Positions 27,308 to 35,423 of a DNA stretch of 64,000 nt are shown piece by piece (position 1 is the first letter of the stretch; the number at the start of each line of letters is the position of its first letter). The notes under the pieces were generated by a model, which was given only the letters and a program-made list of their open reading frames with translations, made no database searches and was not told the DNA's origin. The translations under genes and the position numbers were made by a program. The DNA is from Alloalcanivorax dieselolei B5. Lineage in GTDB: Bacteria; Pseudomonadota; Gammaproteobacteria; Pseudomonadales; Alcanivoracaceae. The DNA lies in NCBI RefSeq assembly GCF_000300005.1, contig NC_018691.1, forward strand, positions 1,488,001 through 1,552,000, given 5' to 3'.

Positions 27308-27520
27308 TTCTTACCGGGCTGTTTTCGCGGCCCGGTAAAACGCTCCTGACGTGACCCCGCCCGTTTGGTTGTGATACACCCTTAGGGTGAGCGCGCCCTG
27401 TTCGCCGTTTCAGTGTTGACGCCGAGCGAGGCGACGGGCACGCCATAATCCGAAAAAGCAGGCAGCAAGGAACGAAACCTTACTTCAAGCAAAAGTTCTG
27501 ACTCGACTGGGGAGAAGCCG

Positions 27521-28657
27521 ATGGCAGACAATAAGCGGGCTCTACCGGCCCTGGCGCTGGGCGCCGTATCCTCTTTGTTTCTGGTACAAAATGCGCAGGC
27601 GGGTGCTGAGCTCAGCGCCGGCGTCTGGTGGGTGTACCAGTACGTGGATAAATCCGATTTTGGCGGTCCCAATTCCGCCTTCGACGCGGACCTGGACCGG
27701 GAAACCGGCGGTAATTTCGCCGACCCGGCGTTCATCCTCTACGCTGATGACGACGGTGGTTACGGCCCCTGGCGTTTCAGCGCCGAAGCCCGTATCGGCA
27801 GAGGTTCCTTCACCGACGTCAACAACAACAGCAGCGGCGATACCTTCGCCATGCACAAAGCCTGGATTGGTTATGAGTTCAACGACCATACCTTGCTCAA
27901 AGTCGGTAAGAGCCAGGTGCCGTTCGGCTGGAAAACGGTGAACTTCTGGCCTGGAGACGGTCTTCAGGGCGGTTACGGCGATCAGATGGACGTTGGTTTC
28001 AAACTCAGCGGCGACGCCGGTGACTTCCACTATGATGCGGCCTATTACCACCAGGACGACTGGGGCGAGGACAGCACCGACACTCTGGATGACAACGGGC
28101 ACTGGGGTACCAGCGACAGTTACCGCAAGCTGAAAACCGGCGTGCTGAATCTGGACTGGCGCTTCCAGGAAGGCCATACCGTGGGTGCCTCGGTGCAATA
28201 TGGGCGGATGCAGGACCTCACCGCGGACACCGCTTCCGGACGCAAGGCCGACGGCGAGCACGTGGCCTATGATCTGCACTACCTGTACCAGAGCGGGCCC
28301 TGGAGCTTCAAATATCGCTTTGTCAACGCTCGCCGTGACTTTGGTGGTCTCGATGCCTTCCTGGCCTCCGACGCCGCGCCCGCGGACGAGGAAGTGAAAA
28401 CCCAGCGGCACGTGGCCGAGGTGATGTATCAGAACCGCAACTGGGCGTACTACCTGGACGGCGGCGTGGCCAGCACCGACACCCGTAATAACGACGCCGG
28501 CGACGTACAGTTCTACGCCCCGGGTATCCGCTACAAGTACGGCCCCGGCTGGCTCTATCTGGAATACCTGTGGTCCGATGGTGACATCGACGCCAACGGT
28601 GATGTCTACGAGGGCAATTTCAACGCCGCCTACGTGGCGTTTGATTTTTACTTCTAA
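27521..28657 (+). CDS. Outer-membrane beta-barrel porin-like protein
   Basis: A 378-residue precursor with a signal peptide cleaved after the AQA at residues 25-27. The mature part alternates aromatic and polar residues as in a beta-barrel (FSAEARIGRGSF, WIGYEFNDHTLLKVGKSQVPFG, DVGFKLSGDAGDFHYDAAYY, WAYYLDGGVAS) and ends AYVAFDFYF with a terminal Phe, the BAM recognition signal. GKSQVPFGWKT resembles the strand turn of OprO/OprP- or Shewanella-type porins. Substrate unknown. A GGGGAGAAG ribosome site precedes the ATG. It is probably transcribed alone and converges on the serine hydrolase across a REP element. Confidence 0.85.
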   Translation: MADNKRALPALALGAVSSLFLVQNAQAGAELSAGVWWVYQYVDKSDFGGPNSAFDADLDRETGGNFADPAFILYADDDGGYGPWRFSAEARIGRGSFTDVNNNSSGDTFAMHKAWIGYEFNDHTLLKVGKSQVPFGWKTVNFWPGDGLQGGYGDQMDVGFKLSGDAGDFHYDAAYYHQDDWGEDSTDTLDDNGHWGTSDSYRKLKTGVLNLDWRFQEGHTVGASVQYGRMQDLTADTASGRKADGEHVAYDLHYLYQSGPWSFKYRFVNARRDFGGLDAFLASDAAPADEEVKTQRHVAEVMYQNRNWAYYLDGGVASTDTRNNDAGDVQFYAPGIRYKYGPGWLYLEYLWSDGDIDANGDVYEGNFNAAYVAFDFYF

Positions 28658-28666
28658 GCAAGCAAT

Positions 28667-28693
28667 GCGGCCCTTGCCTGTATGGGGGGCCGC
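28667..28693 (+). terminator. Weak terminator-like hairpin after porin
   Basis: GCGGCCC and GGGCCGC form a 7-bp stem nine bases after the stop codon. No U-tract follows, so its role as a terminator is uncertain. Confidence 0.35.
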
Positions 28694-28716
28694 TGAAGAG
28701 ACGAAATAGGTGGTTG

Positions 28717-28811
28717 CTACGAAGCCGCTGTAGGAGCTTGCCCTGCAAGCGAATGGACTCCCGGATCAAGAAAATTCGCTTGCAGGGCAAGCTCCTACAG
28801 CGGCTTCGTAG
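28717..28811. repeat. Complete REP inverted pair (family A)
   Basis: Two 38-bp arms, perfectly complementary, separated by 19 bases. Each contains TGTAGGAGCTTGCCC and ends in GCAAGCGAAT at the loop; the outer part reads CTACGAAGCCGC. It lies between the convergent porin and serine hydrolase genes and can form a very stable cruciform or hairpin. Confidence 0.92.
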
Positions 28812-28866
28812 TCCGGTCCGTGGTCAGTCGTTTTAGCCGGGACGCCGCGGCGGATTCCGATGACAG

Positions 28867-30102
28867 TCAGGCCGTATGTCGGTTAATCGCCATCTGTAAC
28901 TTCAGCAGCGCTGGAAAATGACGGCCCAGCGCGGCCTTGCCGGTGGTCAGCAGGGCGCCGGCGAGATCCCGGTCCCGATCCGCCCAGCAGTAAATGCTGA
29001 TGAAACCCAGGTGCCCGAAGGCGTTGCTGGTGCCCGGTCCGTACAGGCTCAGGGCACGGGCGCCGAGCATGAAGCCCGGCGAAAACGCCAGCGGCACCAT
29101 CAGGGTACGATCCAGGCGGCCTCCCTTGGTGGCGGCCCGGCCCGTGGCGAAGCGCACGGTTTCCGGACGGAATAGTTGCTGATCCTGATAGCGGCCATCG
29201 TTCAGCAGCATCTGGAAGAAACGGCTGGCCTCCTCGGCGGTGGCGTACAGGTTGCCGGCGGGGATGGTGGCGTCGAGAAAGCGGGGATCGTTGGAGAGGT
29301 CCACCACTTCGTCCAGCGGGGCGCCCACGGCGTGAGTGAGAAAGGCGTTTACTGGCGATAATTGCAGGCCGGTGACGGCGTTCTTCGCTGGTGCCACCGC
29401 CGGTTCCCGCAGGCCATAGGTGAAATAACGCATCCCCATCGGTCGCCGGATCACCCGGTCCAGCAGGGCATCGATGCTCTCCCCAGTGACACGCCGGATC
29501 ACTTCTCCGAGCACGAAGCCGGCGGTGATCGCGTGATAGGCCTGCTGGCGCCCGGGGTTTTCCGGTTTGGCCCGGCACAGCAAGGTCATGATGCGGTCAT
29601 AGTCGAACAGATCCTCCGCCGCCACCGGCTCGTGGATGCGTGGTACCCCGGCACGATGGGTCAGCACGTGCATCAGGGTGGTCCGGTGCTTGCCCATGGC
29701 GCCGTATTCGGGGATGTAGTGGCACACGGGCCGGTCCAGATCCAGTTCACCCTGCTCCGCCAGATGATGCACCAGCATGGCGGTGACCGCCTTGGAGGCG
29801 GAAAACAGGCAAATCGGCGTGTCGGTGGTGAGCAGGCGTTGTTGGCCGGCATCGGCGTAGCCGAGGGTGCGATCCAGAAAAACCTGCCCACGGCGGCGCA
29901 GACACAGGGCGATGGCGGGGTTCATGCCGGTACGGTAGAGCGCGCGGGTGTGGCGCCAGATGGTCGCTACCTGCTGCGGTCGCAGCCCGGCCTCGGCGGC
30001 GGCGCACTCGTCGCCCCGGTCGGTGACCGGCGTCAGGTGGCGGGGAACGGGGACGGCGCTGGCACTGAAACCGGCGGGCAGGGAAAGGCGGGTCATGGTC
30101 AT
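28867..30102 (-). CDS. Beta-lactamase-family (class C) serine hydrolase/esterase
   Basis: A 411-residue cytoplasmic or peripheral serine hydrolase of the beta-lactamase/EstB superfamily. The nucleophile motif SxxK is SASK (LFSASKAVTAML near residue 100), the Tyr of the YxN-like motif is probably in AYHAITAGFVLGEV near 188, and FGHLGF near the C-terminus fits the third (HxG) motif. No signal peptide is seen, so it is more likely an esterase or lipase-like protein than a drug-hydrolysing beta-lactamase. It begins ATGACCATGACC; either ATG could be used. Divergent from the Mpo1-like gene. Confidence 0.85.
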   Translation of the reverse strand: MTMTRLSLPAGFSASAVPVPRHLTPVTDRGDECAAAEAGLRPQQVATIWRHTRALYRTGMNPAIALCLRRRGQVFLDRTLGYADAGQQRLLTTDTPICLFSASKAVTAMLVHHLAEQGELDLDRPVCHYIPEYGAMGKHRTTLMHVLTHRAGVPRIHEPVAAEDLFDYDRIMTLLCRAKPENPGRQQAYHAITAGFVLGEVIRRVTGESIDALLDRVIRRPMGMRYFTYGLREPAVAPAKNAVTGLQLSPVNAFLTHAVGAPLDEVVDLSNDPRFLDATIPAGNLYATAEEASRFFQMLLNDGRYQDQQLFRPETVRFATGRAATKGGRLDRTLMVPLAFSPGFMLGARALSLYGPGTSNAFGHLGFISIYCWADRDRDLAGALLTTGKAALGRHFPALLKLQMAINRHTA

Positions 30103-30251
30103 TGATCCATCTCGCGGATGGCCCGATCAGGGCTGTTGTTCGTGCCCGGGTATGGTGGACAATGGCGTTGTCAGATGGTTTGGCGCCGCTGCCCTGGGCC
30201 AATGACCCCAGGGCCACCAGTGGCGTCAGGCACAACGGAACAGGTGACGTT

Positions 30252-30569
30252 ATGACAACGGTAAAGCAATCTGATTTCCACAGCTTCGCGGAGTTCTATC
30301 CCTACTATCTGCAGGAGCACACCAACCCGACCTGCCGGCGTCTGCATTTCATCGGTACGCTGTGTCTGTTCGCGGTGTTGTTCGGTGTTCTGGTTTCCGC
30401 CAACTGGTGGGGACTGTTGCTGTTGCCGGTGGTCGGCTACGGTTTTGCCTGGGTGGGGCATTTCTTCTTCGAGAAGAATCGGCCCGCCACCTTCAAGCAT
30501 CCGTGGTACAGCCTGGCCGGTGATTTCGTTATGTTCAAGGATATCCTGACCGGGCGTATTCGCTGGTGA
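30252..30569 (+). CDS. Mpo1-like (DUF962) membrane protein
   Basis: A 105-residue protein of the DUF962/Mpo1 family. Conserved blocks are SFAEFYPYYLQEHTNPTCRR, LHFIGT with a His, two hydrophobic segments (LCLFAVLFGVLVSANWWGLL and LLPVVGYGFAWVGHFFFE) and EKNRPATFKHPWYSL. Yeast Mpo1 is an Fe(II)-dependent dioxygenase acting on 2-hydroxy fatty acids; its key His residues fit those seen here, but the bacterial substrate is not known. The ATG at 30252 begins the conserved region. The stop overlaps the GTG of the truncated haemoglobin gene, so the two are translationally coupled. Confidence 0.88.
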   Translation: MTTVKQSDFHSFAEFYPYYLQEHTNPTCRRLHFIGTLCLFAVLFGVLVSANWWGLLLLPVVGYGFAWVGHFFFEKNRPATFKHPWYSLAGDFVMFKDILTGRIRW

Positions 30570-31006
30570 GTGAACGGCAACGGGTACGGCTCTTTCAGCC
30601 CGGTGTCGCCGGGCATTGCTCCACGTCCGGGCGGCCGGATCTGGACAGTCCGGAACAGATCGACCGCATGGTCTCGCTGTTCTACCAGCGGATTCTCGAG
30701 GACCCGCTGTTGGCGCCGGTGTTTCTCGAGGTGGCGCGCATCGATCTCGATGAGCACCTGCCGCTGATCGCTGCGTTCTGGAAGAAACTGTTGCTTGGCG
30801 ACGACCGTTACAATCGACATATGATGGCCAAACACCGGGCGGTGGACGACAAGATGCCGCTCACCGGCGCTCATCATGAGCGCTGGCTGGCGTTGTTCGT
30901 GGCCAGCCTGGATGAACATTTCGATGGGCCCTATACCGATCGTGCGAGGCACCTGGCCGCGCGCATTATCGACAATCTCTACGAGCAATTGTCACAGCGT
31001 CGTTGA
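30566..31006 (+). CDS. Group III truncated haemoglobin
   Basis: A 146-residue globin of the 2-on-2 type, group III. After an N-terminal extension (about 25 residues) come DSPEQIDRMVSLFYQRILED, LPLIAAFWKKLLLGDDRYNRHMMAKHRAV, and LTGAHHERWLALFVASLDEHF, where the His of AHHERW region serves as the proximal haem ligand. Such proteins bind oxygen or nitric oxide; physiological roles are poorly defined. It starts at a GTG overlapping the Mpo1-like stop (GTGA). The coupling suggests the globin might supply or remove oxygen for the iron-dependent partner, which is inference. Confidence 0.9.
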   Translation: MSERQRVRLFQPGVAGHCSTSGRPDLDSPEQIDRMVSLFYQRILEDPLLAPVFLEVARIDLDEHLPLIAAFWKKLLLGDDRYNRHMMAKHRAVDDKMPLTGAHHERWLALFVASLDEHFDGPYTDRARHLAARIIDNLYEQLSQRR

Positions 31007-31030
31007 GACTTCCGCTTTTCTCAACCCCGA

Positions 31031-31124
31031 CTACGAATCCGCTGTAGGAGCTTGCCCTGCAAGCGAATGGACTCTCGGGGCAAAAGATTCGCTTGCAGGG
31101 CAAGCTCCTACAGCGGATTCGTAG
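31031..31124. repeat. Complete REP inverted pair (family A)
   Basis: Two perfect 38-bp arms around an 18-base centre. They are the same as the 28.7-kb copy except that the outer part reads CTACGAATCCGC; the change is compensated in the other arm, so pairing is kept. It lies between the convergent globin and CoA-transferase genes. Confidence 0.92.
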
Positions 31125-31150
31125 CAACCTTTGAATTCAGGTCTCCGCCG

Positions 31151-32350
31151 CTACCCCAGCACGCCCTCGTCCCGCAGCGCCTGGAACTCCGCCTCGGACA
31201 ATCCCAGATCCTCACGCAATACCGCTTCAGTGTGCGTTCCGGCCTCGCCGCCGGGCCAACGGGTGCCGCCGGGGGTGCCGGCAAGGCGTGGCGTGATGGC
31301 GGGGATACGCAACGGTTTACCGTTGATTTCCACCTGTTGGAACAAGCCGCGTGCCTGGAAGTGCGGGTCGGCCATCATGTCGGCGGCGCTGTAAATCGGA
31401 CCGCAAGGCACCCGGGCTTCCTCCAGCCGCGCCAGTACCCGGGGACTGTCCTGGCCGGCACACCAATCGCCAATGAGGGCATCCAGTTCCGCTTCATGCT
31501 CCACCCGCCCCGGGTTGTGAGCCAGACGCGGATCATCGGCCAGGTCTTCGCGGTCCATGGCCTGCATCAGCCGCTTGAAGATGGAATCGCCATTGCCGCC
31601 GATGATCACATATTTGCCATCGCCACAGCGGTAGGTATTGGTGGGGACAATGCCGGTGACGGTGGAGCCGGACGGTTCGCGAACCAGGCCGGCGCCATCG
31701 AACTCAGGGATCACCGCTTCCAGCAGATTGAACACCGACTCGTACAGGGCCACATCCACCACCTGGCCCTGTTGGCTGCCGTGCCGTTCCAGTAAGGCCA
31801 GAGCGATGCCAAGGGCCGCGTGCAGGCCGGCGATGGTGTCGCCCAGGGACAGGTTGGGCCGCACCGGGCGCTCGCCGGGAAAACCGTTGACGTAGCGCAG
31901 ACCACCGACCCCTTCGCACACCGAAGCGTAGCCGGGTTTGTCGGCGTAGGGCCCGTCCTGGCCATAGCCGGAGATCCGTGCGTACACCAGCCCGGGATTG
32001 CTTTGCTCGAAGCGCTCCGGGCCCAGCCCCCAGGATTCCAGGGTGCCGGGGCGGAAATTCTCGATCAGCACATCGGCGCGGTCGATCAGTTGCCCGGCCA
32101 GTTGGCGGCCGCGGTCGGTCTTCAGATCCAGAGTGACCGAGCGCTTGTTGCGGCCCAGGCTGCGCCACCAGAACGAGGTGCCGGTGTCATCCAGAGAGCG
32201 CCAACGGCGGATCGGGTCACCGCCGGGGGGCTCCACCTTGATCACGTCAGCGCCAAAATAGGCGAGCAGCGTGCCGGCAAAAGGGCCGGCCAGTAACTGG
32301 CCCAGTTCCACCACGCGGATACCGGCCAGGGGCAGGGAACGTTCGCTCAT
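31151..32350 (-). CDS. CaiB/BaiF (class III) CoA-transferase
   Basis: A 399-residue CoA-transferase that moves CoA between acyl groups through an enzyme-bound aspartyl-CoA. The N-terminal block GIRVVELGQLLAGPFAGTLLAYFGADVIKVEPP is standard, NKRSVTLDLK and DVLIENFRPG follow, and the catalytic aspartate is Asp171 in LSLGDTIAGLHAALG, at the place of Asp169 in formyl-CoA transferase. The substrates cannot be deduced. It stands alone, divergent from trmH and separated from the globin by a REP pair. Confidence 0.92.
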   Translation of the reverse strand: MSERSLPLAGIRVVELGQLLAGPFAGTLLAYFGADVIKVEPPGGDPIRRWRSLDDTGTSFWWRSLGRNKRSVTLDLKTDRGRQLAGQLIDRADVLIENFRPGTLESWGLGPERFEQSNPGLVYARISGYGQDGPYADKPGYASVCEGVGGLRYVNGFPGERPVRPNLSLGDTIAGLHAALGIALALLERHGSQQGQVVDVALYESVFNLLEAVIPEFDGAGLVREPSGSTVTGIVPTNTYRCGDGKYVIIGGNGDSIFKRLMQAMDREDLADDPRLAHNPGRVEHEAELDALIGDWCAGQDSPRVLARLEEARVPCGPIYSAADMMADPHFQARGLFQQVEINGKPLRIPAITPRLAGTPGGTRWPGGEAGTHTEAVLREDLGLSEAEFQALRDEGVLG

Positions 32351-32461
32351 CGGGTCTTCCTTCGTTATCTGAGCGCATTGTGCCCGACGGAACGGGCACA
32401 GGCGAACCCCATGCTACAATCCAGCTCCAACTACCCCGCTTCGCCAACAACAGGAGTCCCC

Positions 32462-33166
32462 ATGACCCCGGAACGCTATCGCCGGTTGCTGGACACATTG
32501 GATCGTCGCCAGCCGGATCTCACCGTGATCATGGAAGGGGTGCACAAACCCCATAATATCGCCGCCGTGGTGCGCACCTGCGATGCCGTCGGCATCCTTG
32601 ACGTGCATGCGGTGCTGCCGGAAAACCGTGCCAGGGTGGCGGCGGGCACCGCCATGGGCTCGCAGCGCTGGATCAATCTGCACAAGCATAACGACGGTGT
32701 GGCCGCCATCGACCAGGTGCGTACCCAGGGCATGCAGGTGCTGGCCGCCCACTTTTCCGATACCGCGCTGCCTTACCGTGAAGTGGATTTCACCAAGCCC
32801 ACGGCGTTGCTGCTGGGCACCGAGCGCTTCGGTGTCAGCGAAGCCGCCGGCGCCGCCGTGGACGGTCATGTGATCGTGCCGATGATGGGTATGGTGGCGT
32901 CGTTCAATGTCAGCGTGGCGGCGGCGATCATTCTGTCCGAAGCCTGCGAACAGCGGCGCGCGGCCGGGTTCTACGATCGCCCCCGGCTGGCTCCGGAAAC
33001 CTACCGGCATACGTTGTTCCGTTGGGCGCATCCGAAACTGGCGGGTTATTGTGATCGCTATGGGCTGCCTTATCCGGAATTGAACGACAACGGCGAAGTG
33101 CGCCATGCCACGCGCTTCAACGCGGAATTGGCCGCCGCCAAGGCGCGGCAGGAAGCGGCGTCGTGA
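32462..33166 (+). CDS. trmH: tRNA (guanosine-18-2'-O)-methyltransferase
   Basis: TrmH methylates the ribose of G18 in the D-loop of tRNAs. The 234-residue SpoU-class SPOUT protein has motif 1 MEGVHKPHNIAAVVRTCDA with the catalytic-region Asn-Arg, motif 2 ALLLGTERFGVS and motif 3 VIVPMMGMVASFNVSVAAAI, forming the knotted AdoMet site. The ATG at 32462 follows an AGGAG site. The following methyltransferase gene overlaps its stop by four bases (GTGA). Confidence 0.94.
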   Translation: MTPERYRRLLDTLDRRQPDLTVIMEGVHKPHNIAAVVRTCDAVGILDVHAVLPENRARVAAGTAMGSQRWINLHKHNDGVAAIDQVRTQGMQVLAAHFSDTALPYREVDFTKPTALLLGTERFGVSEAAGAAVDGHVIVPMMGMVASFNVSVAAAIILSEACEQRRAAGFYDRPRLAPETYRHTLFRWAHPKLAGYCDRYGLPYPELNDNGEVRHATRFNAELAAAKARQEAAS

Positions 33167-33855
33167 GTGCACCGGCGCCACTGGCGCTGCAGGCCCGTCT
33201 CAATGCCTTGCTGCCGGAAATCCAACTGTGTGCCACGCCGCTGCCGCTGGTGCCGGAACTGTCCTTGTGGCTGCTGGATCGGCTGCTGGCGGACCAGCGC
33301 CTGGATCAGGAGGTGGCCAATGCCTTGATGGAAGCGCCGCCATACTGGTCGTTATGTTGGGCCTCGGGGCAGGTGTTGGCACGCCATCTGCTGACCCACC
33401 CGGAGTGGGTGAAGGACCGCTGTGTGGTGGACGTGGGGCCCGGCTCCGGAGTGGTGGCGGTGGCCGCCGCCCGGGCCGGCGCCCGCCGCGTGATTGCCTG
33501 CGATCTGGACCCGGACGCGCTGGCCGCCAGCGAAGCCAACGCCGCCCTTAATGGGGTCAGTGTGGAATTGAGCGACGATCTGGAAGCCTGTCTGGCGCAG
33601 GCCGATCGCGTCACCGCCGCCGATATTCTCTATGACCGGGATAACCTGCCACTGCTGGCCCGCTTTCGCCAGGCCGGCGCGCCAGTGTTATTGGCGGACT
33701 CCCGTATCGCCGGGCTGAATCCGCCGGGGTATCGTCTGCTGGGGCATTGGCACGCGACTACTTGGCCGGATCTGGGGGAAGCCAATGAGTTCAACCGGGT
33801 GCGGCTGTTTTTATCGGAACCTGCTTTGTCGGAATCCCATTTATTGGAACCCTGA
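33163..33855 (+). CDS. Class I SAM-dependent methyltransferase (ETFB-lysine/PrmA-like)
   Basis: A 230-residue Rossmann-fold methyltransferase. The AdoMet loop is CVVDVGPGSGVVAVAAARAGA near residue 88, with the acidic residue of motif II in VIACDLDPDALAASEANAALNG and a substrate-side motif AADILYDRDN in place of the NPPY-type. This resembles the METTL20/ETFB-lysine methyltransferase group related to PrmA, which methylates lysines of the electron transfer flavoprotein, but the substrate is not certain. It starts at a GTG coupled to trmH. Confidence 0.78.
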   Translation: MSAPAPLALQARLNALLPEIQLCATPLPLVPELSLWLLDRLLADQRLDQEVANALMEAPPYWSLCWASGQVLARHLLTHPEWVKDRCVVDVGPGSGVVAVAAARAGARRVIACDLDPDALAASEANAALNGVSVELSDDLEACLAQADRVTAADILYDRDNLPLLARFRQAGAPVLLADSRIAGLNPPGYRLLGHWHATTWPDLGEANEFNRVRLFLSEPALSESHLLEP

Positions 33856-33954
33856 AGGTGGGGTGGGGGTCGAAGCTTCACGATCCGCTAGCCTGGCCGT
33901 CATGTTGATGGCCAGTTCAAGCCCGATTAAGTTAGTGCCCAGGTACAGGAGGAT

Positions 33955-35352
33955 GTGGCCTTGTACGCACCATTGAAATTCTATTATTCCTTTATTTGCG
34001 CGCTTTGCGTTGCTCTGTTGTTGGCCGCCGCCGTACCGGCGCGGGCGGCGTTGCCCGTGGCGCAGGGGGAGTCGTTGCCGACGCTTGCGCCGATGTTGGA
34101 AAAAACCGCGCCGGCGGTAGTGAACATCGCCATCGAGACGCGGGTGCGCACCGCCCGCAATCCGCTGTTGGAAGATCCGTTCTTCCGTCGCTTTTTCAAT
34201 ATTCCCGAGCAGCAGCAGCCTTCCACCCGGCGTGCCATCAGCGCCGGCTCCGGCGTTATCGTCGACGCCAGGCAAGGTTACGTGCTGACCAACGCCCATG
34301 TGGCCAAGAACGCGGATAAAATCGAAGTGACTCTCACCGATGGCCGCGAACTGAGCGCGGAACTGGTGGGGCTGGACGAGGAAGTGGATCTGGCGGTGCT
34401 GAAGCTGGACAAGACCGATCATCTGACCCAGATCCGGATCGGCGACTCCACCGGATTGCGGGTGGGCGATTATGTTCTCGCCATCGGTAACCCTTTTGGT
34501 CTCGGCCAGACCGTGACCTCCGGCATCGTCTCCGCGCTGGGCCGGACCGGCCTGGGTATTGAAGGCTACGAGAACTTCATTCAAACCGATGCCTCCATCA
34601 ACCCCGGCAACTCCGGCGGTGCGTTGGTCAACCTGCGTGGTGAACTTGTGGGTATCAACACGGCGATCCTGGCGCCTTCCGGAGGGAACGTCGGTATCGG
34701 TTTCGCCATTCCCACGGAGATGGCGGTGAATGTGATGGAGCAGTTGATAGAGCATGGCGAGGTGCGCCGCGGTGTGCTGGGCGTGACGATCCAGGATCTG
34801 ACGCCGGAGCTGGCGGACGCCTTCCAGGTGGAACAACGGCAGCGCGGTGTGGTGGTCACCAATGTGGTGGAAGACAGCGCCGCGGATAAGGCCGGTCTCA
34901 AGGCCGGTGACGTGGTGGTGGAAGTGGACGGCCAGGCGGTGACCCGGGCGGCGGATTTGCGTAACAAGGTCGGGCTGTCACCGGTAGGCGAAAAAGTGCG
35001 GCTGAACATTATTCGCGATGGCCGTAAGCGCGAAATAGTGGCGGTCATCACCGAGTCCGATCAGCGTCAATCCGGTGGTGACACCATATCGAAGTTCCTG
35101 GAAGGCGCCAGCCTGCGTGATCTGCGCAAAGGCGAGCTGCGGCACGCCGATAGCGGTGTGCTGGTGGAAGCGGTGGCACGTAATTCCCCGGCCTGGCGTG
35201 CCGGCCTGCGTGGCGGTGATGTGATTATCAATGCCAACCGCCAGAATGTGGCGAATATGAAGGAACTGGAGTCGGCGGTGCCCGACGCCGATGCCGCCCT
35301 GTTGTTGCGCGTCAATCGTGACGGCGGCGTGTTCTTCGTGGTGGTGCGCTGA
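33955..35352 (+). CDS. degQ: DegP/DegQ-type periplasmic serine protease (Do family)
   Basis: A 465-residue periplasmic protease-chaperone. A signal peptide ends at PARAALP, followed by a trypsin-like domain with the triad His115 (TNAHVAKNAD), Asp145 (EEVDLAVLKL) and Ser220 (NPGNSGGAL), then two PDZ domains (about 270-360 and 380-462). The LA loop is short, as in DegQ/MucD rather than DegP. An AGGAGG site lies at 33946-33952; the GTG at 33955 is close to it and a TTG at 33961 has better spacing, so the exact start is open (465 or 463 residues). Followed by a strong hairpin. Confidence 0.93.
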   Translation: MALYAPLKFYYSFICALCVALLLAAAVPARAALPVAQGESLPTLAPMLEKTAPAVVNIAIETRVRTARNPLLEDPFFRRFFNIPEQQQPSTRRAISAGSGVIVDARQGYVLTNAHVAKNADKIEVTLTDGRELSAELVGLDEEVDLAVLKLDKTDHLTQIRIGDSTGLRVGDYVLAIGNPFGLGQTVTSGIVSALGRTGLGIEGYENFIQTDASINPGNSGGALVNLRGELVGINTAILAPSGGNVGIGFAIPTEMAVNVMEQLIEHGEVRRGVLGVTIQDLTPELADAFQVEQRQRGVVVTNVVEDSAADKAGLKAGDVVVEVDGQAVTRAADLRNKVGLSPVGEKVRLNIIRDGRKREIVAVITESDQRQSGGDTISKFLEGASLRDLRKGELRHADSGVLVEAVARNSPAWRAGLRGGDVIINANRQNVANMKELESAVPDADAALLLRVNRDGGVFFVVVR

Positions 35353-35382
35353 TTCGGATAAATCCGGGTGTGGGCGTATAAG

Positions 35383-35412
35383 CGGGCTGTCCCACAACGG
35401 TGGGACAGCCCG
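35383..35412. terminator. Strong hairpin between degQ and the beta-helix gene
   Basis: A perfect 13-bp stem (CGGGCTGTCCCAC and its complement) with an AACG tetraloop, 31 bases after the degQ stop and 11 bases before the convergent stop. No U-tract on either side. A bidirectional transcript end is likely from position. Confidence 0.65.
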
Positions 35413-35423
35413 GCCGGTCTTCG

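Noticed and set aside
28867-30102. Antibiotic-resistance beta-lactamase
   Set aside because: The SxxK serine fold is present but there is no signal peptide, and the sequence fits the esterase/EstB-like branch; resistance should not be inferred.
31151-32350. Suspected loss of the catalytic aspartate in the CoA-transferase (PGYAS instead of an Asp after PGY)
   Set aside because: The true catalytic aspartate of the family lies further on, in the GD motif; Asp171 is present in LSLGDT.
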